Shown: positions 7,105 through 10,403 of the stretch, piece by piece | How the letters are laid out: each line of letters starts with the position of its first letter | How positions within the stretch are numbered: position 1 is the stretch's first letter | DNA from: Candidatus Dojkabacteria bacterium | GTDB lineage: Bacteria; Patescibacteriota; Dojkabacteria; SC72 | Reading direction: 5' to 3' | Assembly (NCBI GenBank): GCA_012514355.1 | Contig: JAAZAL010000011.1 | Coordinates: 1-10,403, forward strand | Length of the DNA: 10,403 nt | Notes under the pieces: model-generated | Databases searched by the model: none | What the model saw: the letters and a program-made list of their open reading frames with translations, nothing else | What the model was told of the DNA's origin: nothing | Translations under genes and position numbers: made by a program

Positions 7105-10100
7105 ATGGGATTTTTGTCAAGATTCATTTTGCTGATTCCAATATCAATATTGTTATTGATAATTTCTTTTGGGAGGTTGAATGCAGATTATTCTTATTGT
7201 TCTGGAAGTAATCTAGTTTTTGTAGACGAAGAATGTGAAGCTACTATAGATCCTAAAGGATATTGGGGCAATTGTTCAGATTTATGTGCAAATGAATATA
7301 GCGATGGTTATTGGAAGGGGGGGACATACCCAGAATGTTATTGTTGTTATGTAAGAAGTACTTCCTCTACACCTTGCTCTTGTGGATGTAATAGTACGAC
7401 ACTTAGCTGTAATTCAACCTGCACAGCAGGATGTGGTTCTTGTACTTCTGGAACATATGCAGCTTCTATCCCAACAAACTCTTACAAAAGTGGTACCTGT
7501 ACATATACAAACTCTTGTTGTTCTACATCTACCTTAAATTGTTGGAGCACTTGTGGATGTACCCCTGGTGCAGCCCCAGCCTGTGATGCTGGGACGAATG
7601 AAACTGCTACAGATTTTCACTCTACTAAAAGTACTTGCTGTTACAATAACAATGGAGGGACTCCATCAAATTGTACTACTGCACAAACCTGCAATGATAG
7701 AACATGTAATTGTATTGAATGTAATCTACCAGGCTGTGGTCCAACATATTCAACCTCGAATTTAGGCTATGGTACTAAAATACTATCATGTAGAAACGGC
7801 TATTCAACTACTCCAGATCGAGATACAAAGTGTGATTTAAGAGAGAATACTTGTTACTGTAGAAACTGTTTAAAAGCATGTCCTCTTCCATTAGAAGAAA
7901 CAGAGCAATATATTTTTAAAGGTTATAGTCTAGGTGGTGCAAGTACGCTCAAATTAGAAGACTTTAGAAGATGTACTAACGATTGTAATGTTGGTCCTGA
8001 TGAATCAAATGATGATTGTTATGAAGTAGAATCTTCTCAACCAGAAGAAAACTTTAGTATAGTAGATACTGCGGTAGAACCAAACCTATATGATTTTAAA
8101 GATCAAAGTTTATTCCCCTATTTTCATACAGGACAATATGATGCATCCAACTTCGCAAAACAGGGTGATCTAAATGATCCAACTGAACCTATTGAAATGA
8201 TAGCTACCTATACAGATTCCAGTGGAGTAAGTGATATTGAGGGAATGTTTGTATGGTTTAGGCATGAGAGTTTAACAGAGCCATATGGGATGCCTGTACA
8301 TATCTCTTCGTCAGCAACTCCTCAGGGTTCTACCCAAAACAGTTGGGGCTTTATGCTTAGGGATACTAGTACAGGATGGAAACCATATGTAGCTAGTTTT
8401 CAATCTACACCTGCGGTATGGACTCCAGCTAGCGGAACTGACTCGGTATTTTACCTCCCAGCACCAAATCAAAGCAATATGATAGAAGTAACTATAAAAG
8501 ATATTTCGGAGAACACGCTAACAAAGAGTATTACTTTGAAGTTTAGTTTAAGATTTACCAATAGTGGGAATCTATTCGGGACCCAAAAAGCTAGTGAAGG
8601 TAAATACAAAATACTATTAATGGGTTTAGACAAATTTAGTTTTACTCCCTTTGATAACTATGTTTCAGAGCCATTGATTAATGATGGTGATTTCTGGGAT
8701 ATCACCTATCTATTAAATGGTCAGAATTTTACTTACTATTGGAAATCTAATCAACTAAGATATATACAGGATGTTCAAAATTATGCAAGAGATTGGTTTG
8801 ATACAGGTAAAACTTGGACATTAGATTTTCAAGATCCTGTCTTGGTCAATTTTCCGGATTCAACACCAGGATTTAAAAAAGAAATAATTGAGAATAAAAT
8901 TAAAGTATCATGGAATGTTAAAGACTTTACAGGAACTCAAAATGGAAATCTATTTGCAATAGTTGGGAATATTTCTTTATCAGGATCAAATCTAAAACCT
9001 TTAACCCTTTCTGGTTGTTCGGGAGGAATAGTTTGTAGGGATGATTATCCTCTTACTCCATCAACCTTTGAGATTTCCCCAGTAAATGAGGATGGTACCT
9101 TAATTGGGAATTTAAATCTGGTTCCAAATAACAATGCTTCTTGGGCTTTTAAAGTTAATCCTAATCTAAATACGGATTCTCACACTGGATCGATAACAAT
9201 AGATATAGGGGATAACACTATTGGGAACTTAAGAATCCATCTAACAGTATTTGATGATGCGGGAAATGTATTAAGGGCACCAGTATTATTTGAAAACCTA
9301 GCAGATAGATTTATCACAGGTGGTGGATTAGCCTTTTCTCCATATACCTACTTTGCACAATTACCCTCTACTAATACATCTATTTGGACAAGTATTCTCC
9401 CCCCCTACTCTCCAATAAGTGGTGGGCTTTTTAAAGATAATGCTGCTTTTTCAAGTGAGATGTATGCAAATTACGCTAGTGATTTAGTACACTCTTCTTC
9501 TACAGGAAGCTATCGTATCTCAAGTTTAACAAATTGGATTAATACTCCTACAAGTTCACTTTACGATTCTTTGATGAGAAAATATGAATTACATAAGAAG
9601 TATATTAATCCAATAGAACAGAATCTTGATCCCGCTATAGTTTCCCTTCCAGGTTGTGCTGCTTCTGGTGCATATTGTACTTATTTTAGAGAAGGATTAG
9701 ATCCTGCAGGGGATTTAACAATAAATTCAAATCTAATTTGTAACAAACAAGCATTAATATTTGTTCAAAGGAATTTAATAATAACACCTCCTTTGTACAA
9801 CTCTGTTTCTCCTGATTCTTTAAGTAATCTAAACGGTTGTATATTTGTAGTTGGTGGTACTGTAACAATTGCTCCTAATCCAGCTGCTTCTGGCACCTTT
9901 AGTTATGATAAGATAAACGCCTTCATTGTTTCTGATGGTGTAATTACCATTGCACACGATCCAGACTCAAGTACAATAGTAGACGGTGTATATATTAATG
10001 GAGGTTTGATATCAAGAGGGGGATCTCCAAGTGTAGATAATCCTAGTATAGATATCCTAAGATATTTAAGATTACAAGAGAGATTAGTATATCCAGTATT

Positions 10101-10200
10101 TGCAATAGACCTACATCCAAAGTATGGCATATTAGCAGAGAAGTTCTTTGGTAATAGCTATGTAATACAATCAACAGAAGTAGGTTTAAAACCATATTAA
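7105..10200 (+). CDS. Giant secreted cysteine-rich protein 2, paralogue of protein 1
   Basis: About 1031 residues from ATG 7105. An in-frame ATG at 7078 would add nine residues. I prefer 7105 because it places the hydrophobic signal core directly after a short basic start, parallels the paralogue's MG start, and has AGGGG eight bases upstream. The evidence is not decisive, since other genes here lack SD sites and 7078 has the usual AT-rich leader. Cleavage is likely after LNA. The head (to about residue 317, numbering from 7078) contains 38 cysteines in loose repeats, unlike the paralogue's head. From CYCRNCLKACP on, the layout matches protein 1: DCYEV, FVWF, a KILLMG-type strand, FTPFDNY, an Ig-like LTVFDDAGN, FITGGGLAFS, a coiled RKYELHKKY segment, Gly-Gly beta-helix-like strands (FVVGGTVTI, VYINGGL) and the same QSTEVGLKPY end. 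In the last 46 residues, 24 are identical. It is longer mainly through the head. Cell-surface or tip location is inferred. Confidence 0.8.
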   Translation: MGFLSRFILLIPISILLLIISFGRLNADYSYCSGSNLVFVDEECEATIDPKGYWGNCSDLCANEYSDGYWKGGTYPECYCCYVRSTSSTPCSCGCNSTTLSCNSTCTAGCGSCTSGTYAASIPTNSYKSGTCTYTNSCCSTSTLNCWSTCGCTPGAAPACDAGTNETATDFHSTKSTCCYNNNGGTPSNCTTAQTCNDRTCNCIECNLPGCGPTYSTSNLGYGTKILSCRNGYSTTPDRDTKCDLRENTCYCRNCLKACPLPLEETEQYIFKGYSLGGASTLKLEDFRRCTNDCNVGPDESNDDCYEVESSQPEENFSIVDTAVEPNLYDFKDQSLFPYFHTGQYDASNFAKQGDLNDPTEPIEMIATYTDSSGVSDIEGMFVWFRHESLTEPYGMPVHISSSATPQGSTQNSWGFMLRDTSTGWKPYVASFQSTPAVWTPASGTDSVFYLPAPNQSNMIEVTIKDISENTLTKSITLKFSLRFTNSGNLFGTQKASEGKYKILLMGLDKFSFTPFDNYVSEPLINDGDFWDITYLLNGQNFTYYWKSNQLRYIQDVQNYARDWFDTGKTWTLDFQDPVLVNFPDSTPGFKKEIIENKIKVSWNVKDFTGTQNGNLFAIVGNISLSGSNLKPLTLSGCSGGIVCRDDYPLTPSTFEISPVNEDGTLIGNLNLVPNNNASWAFKVNPNLNTDSHTGSITIDIGDNTIGNLRIHLTVFDDAGNVLRAPVLFENLADRFITGGGLAFSPYTYFAQLPSTNTSIWTSILPPYSPISGGLFKDNAAFSSEMYANYASDLVHSSSTGSYRISSLTNWINTPTSSLYDSLMRKYELHKKYINPIEQNLDPAIVSLPGCAASGAYCTYFREGLDPAGDLTINSNLICNKQALIFVQRNLIITPPLYNSVSPDSLSNLNGCIFVVGGTVTIAPNPAASGTFSYDKINAFIVSDGVITIAHDPDSSTIVDGVYINGGLISRGGSPSVDNPSIDILRYLRLQERLVYPVFAIDLHPKYGILAEKFFGNSYVIQSTEVGLKPY

Positions 10201-10206
10201 TATCTG
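10166..10206 (+). repeat. Copy 2 of the 41-base direct repeat crossing a stop codon
   Basis: This is the partner of 6999-7039 with a single silent difference, at the 3' end of the second giant gene. It again includes the TAA stop inside ATATTAATAT (10194-10203). The gaps following both copies, measured to the ATGs at 7078 and 10245, are each exactly 44 bases and align at about 25 positions. Confidence 0.9.
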
Positions 10207-10244
10207 CTATCATAATATTAGTCATAAATTAACTGTCCATAAGT

Positions 10245-10403
10245 ATGGCTAAACTGCCAGATCATGTAGGCATAGACTTTGGTACTCATACAGTAAAAGC
10301 CGTAGAATTAAAGAATATCTCATCTAAACCTGAGTTGGCTAACTTAGGTGTTCAATTAACCCCCAAAGGCGTTATTAACAGTGAAGAAAGACAAGATCAA
10401 AAG
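10245..10403 (+). CDS. pilM: Type IV pilus platform protein PilM (N-terminal part)
   Basis: 53 codons are present before the window ends, still in frame. The start MAKLPDHVGIDFGTHTVKAV is the PilM hallmark: a first beta strand and phosphate-binding loop (GIDFGT, residues 9-14) of an actin/FtsA-like ATP-binding fold, followed by KAVELK. PilM is cytoplasmic. It binds the N-terminal tail of PilN and links the PilN-PilO platform in the membrane to the assembly and retraction motors. pilN and pilO would be expected just downstream. The gene lies 44 bases after the second giant gene on the same strand and is probably part of the same transcription unit. There is no SD site before the ATG; the motif begins only eight residues in, which supports this start. 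Most of the protein, usually about 350 residues, is outside the window. Confidence 0.92.
   Translation, partial: MAKLPDHVGIDFGTHTVKAVELKNISSKPELANLGVQLTPKGVINSEERQDQK

Noticed and set aside
7553..7765. 70-codon plus-strand open frame in another phase inside the second giant gene.
   Set aside because: It lies wholly within the cysteine-rich head, whose own frame is intact and clearly coding.

Overview
The window is an AT-rich (about one third G+C by eye), tightly packed, all-plus-strand piece of a type IV pilus (T4P) locus. The style fits a Patescibacteria/CPR genome: standard genetic code, almost no Shine-Dalgarno (SD) sites, several small pilin-like genes in a row, and large cysteine-rich secreted proteins ending in a beta-helix-like domain next to pilM. 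That lineage is an inference from gene style, not a proven assignment.

Layout. (1) Bases 2-178 carry the C-terminal end of a membrane protein that looks like prepilin peptidase (PilD). A 69-base gap with a plausible promoter follows. (2) Bases 248-3388 encode four pilin-like proteins in the order GspH/FimT-like, GspI/PilV-like, GspJ/PilW-like, GspK/PilX-like. The first three have a classic prepilin cleavage site with Glu+5; the fourth lacks Glu+5, as GspK and some PilX proteins do. The first three genes overlap at their stops and starts. The fourth has its own promoter-like sequence overlapping the end of gene three. (3) Bases 3414-3797 encode a stand-alone CheY-like receiver. (4) Bases 3829-4371 encode an unrecognised protein with one N-terminal membrane helix. 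(5) Bases 4385-7033 and about 7105-10200 encode two very large secreted paralogues (882 aa and about 1031 aa). Their cysteine-rich N-terminal heads differ, while the body and C-terminal domain are shared. (6) At 10245 pilM begins and runs off the window.

How it may work together. The peptidase would mature the four prepilins. By analogy with T2SS GspH-I-J-K and Pseudomonas FimU-PilV-PilW-PilX, these would form a complex at the pilus tip that primes assembly. The two giant proteins occupy the position PilY1 has in the Pseudomonas operon (just after pilX, apart from two inserted genes). They are candidates for non-homologous tip adhesins carried by that complex. PilM is the cytoplasmic part of the alignment platform. 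The receiver protein could tie pilus activity to a histidine kinase encoded elsewhere. The most interesting parts are the tandem giant proteins with exchanged heads, and a 41-base near-identical repeat that crosses both of their stop codons.

No stretch over 300 bases lacks a gene. I see no RNA gene, CRISPR array, insertion sequence or convincing intrinsic terminator.
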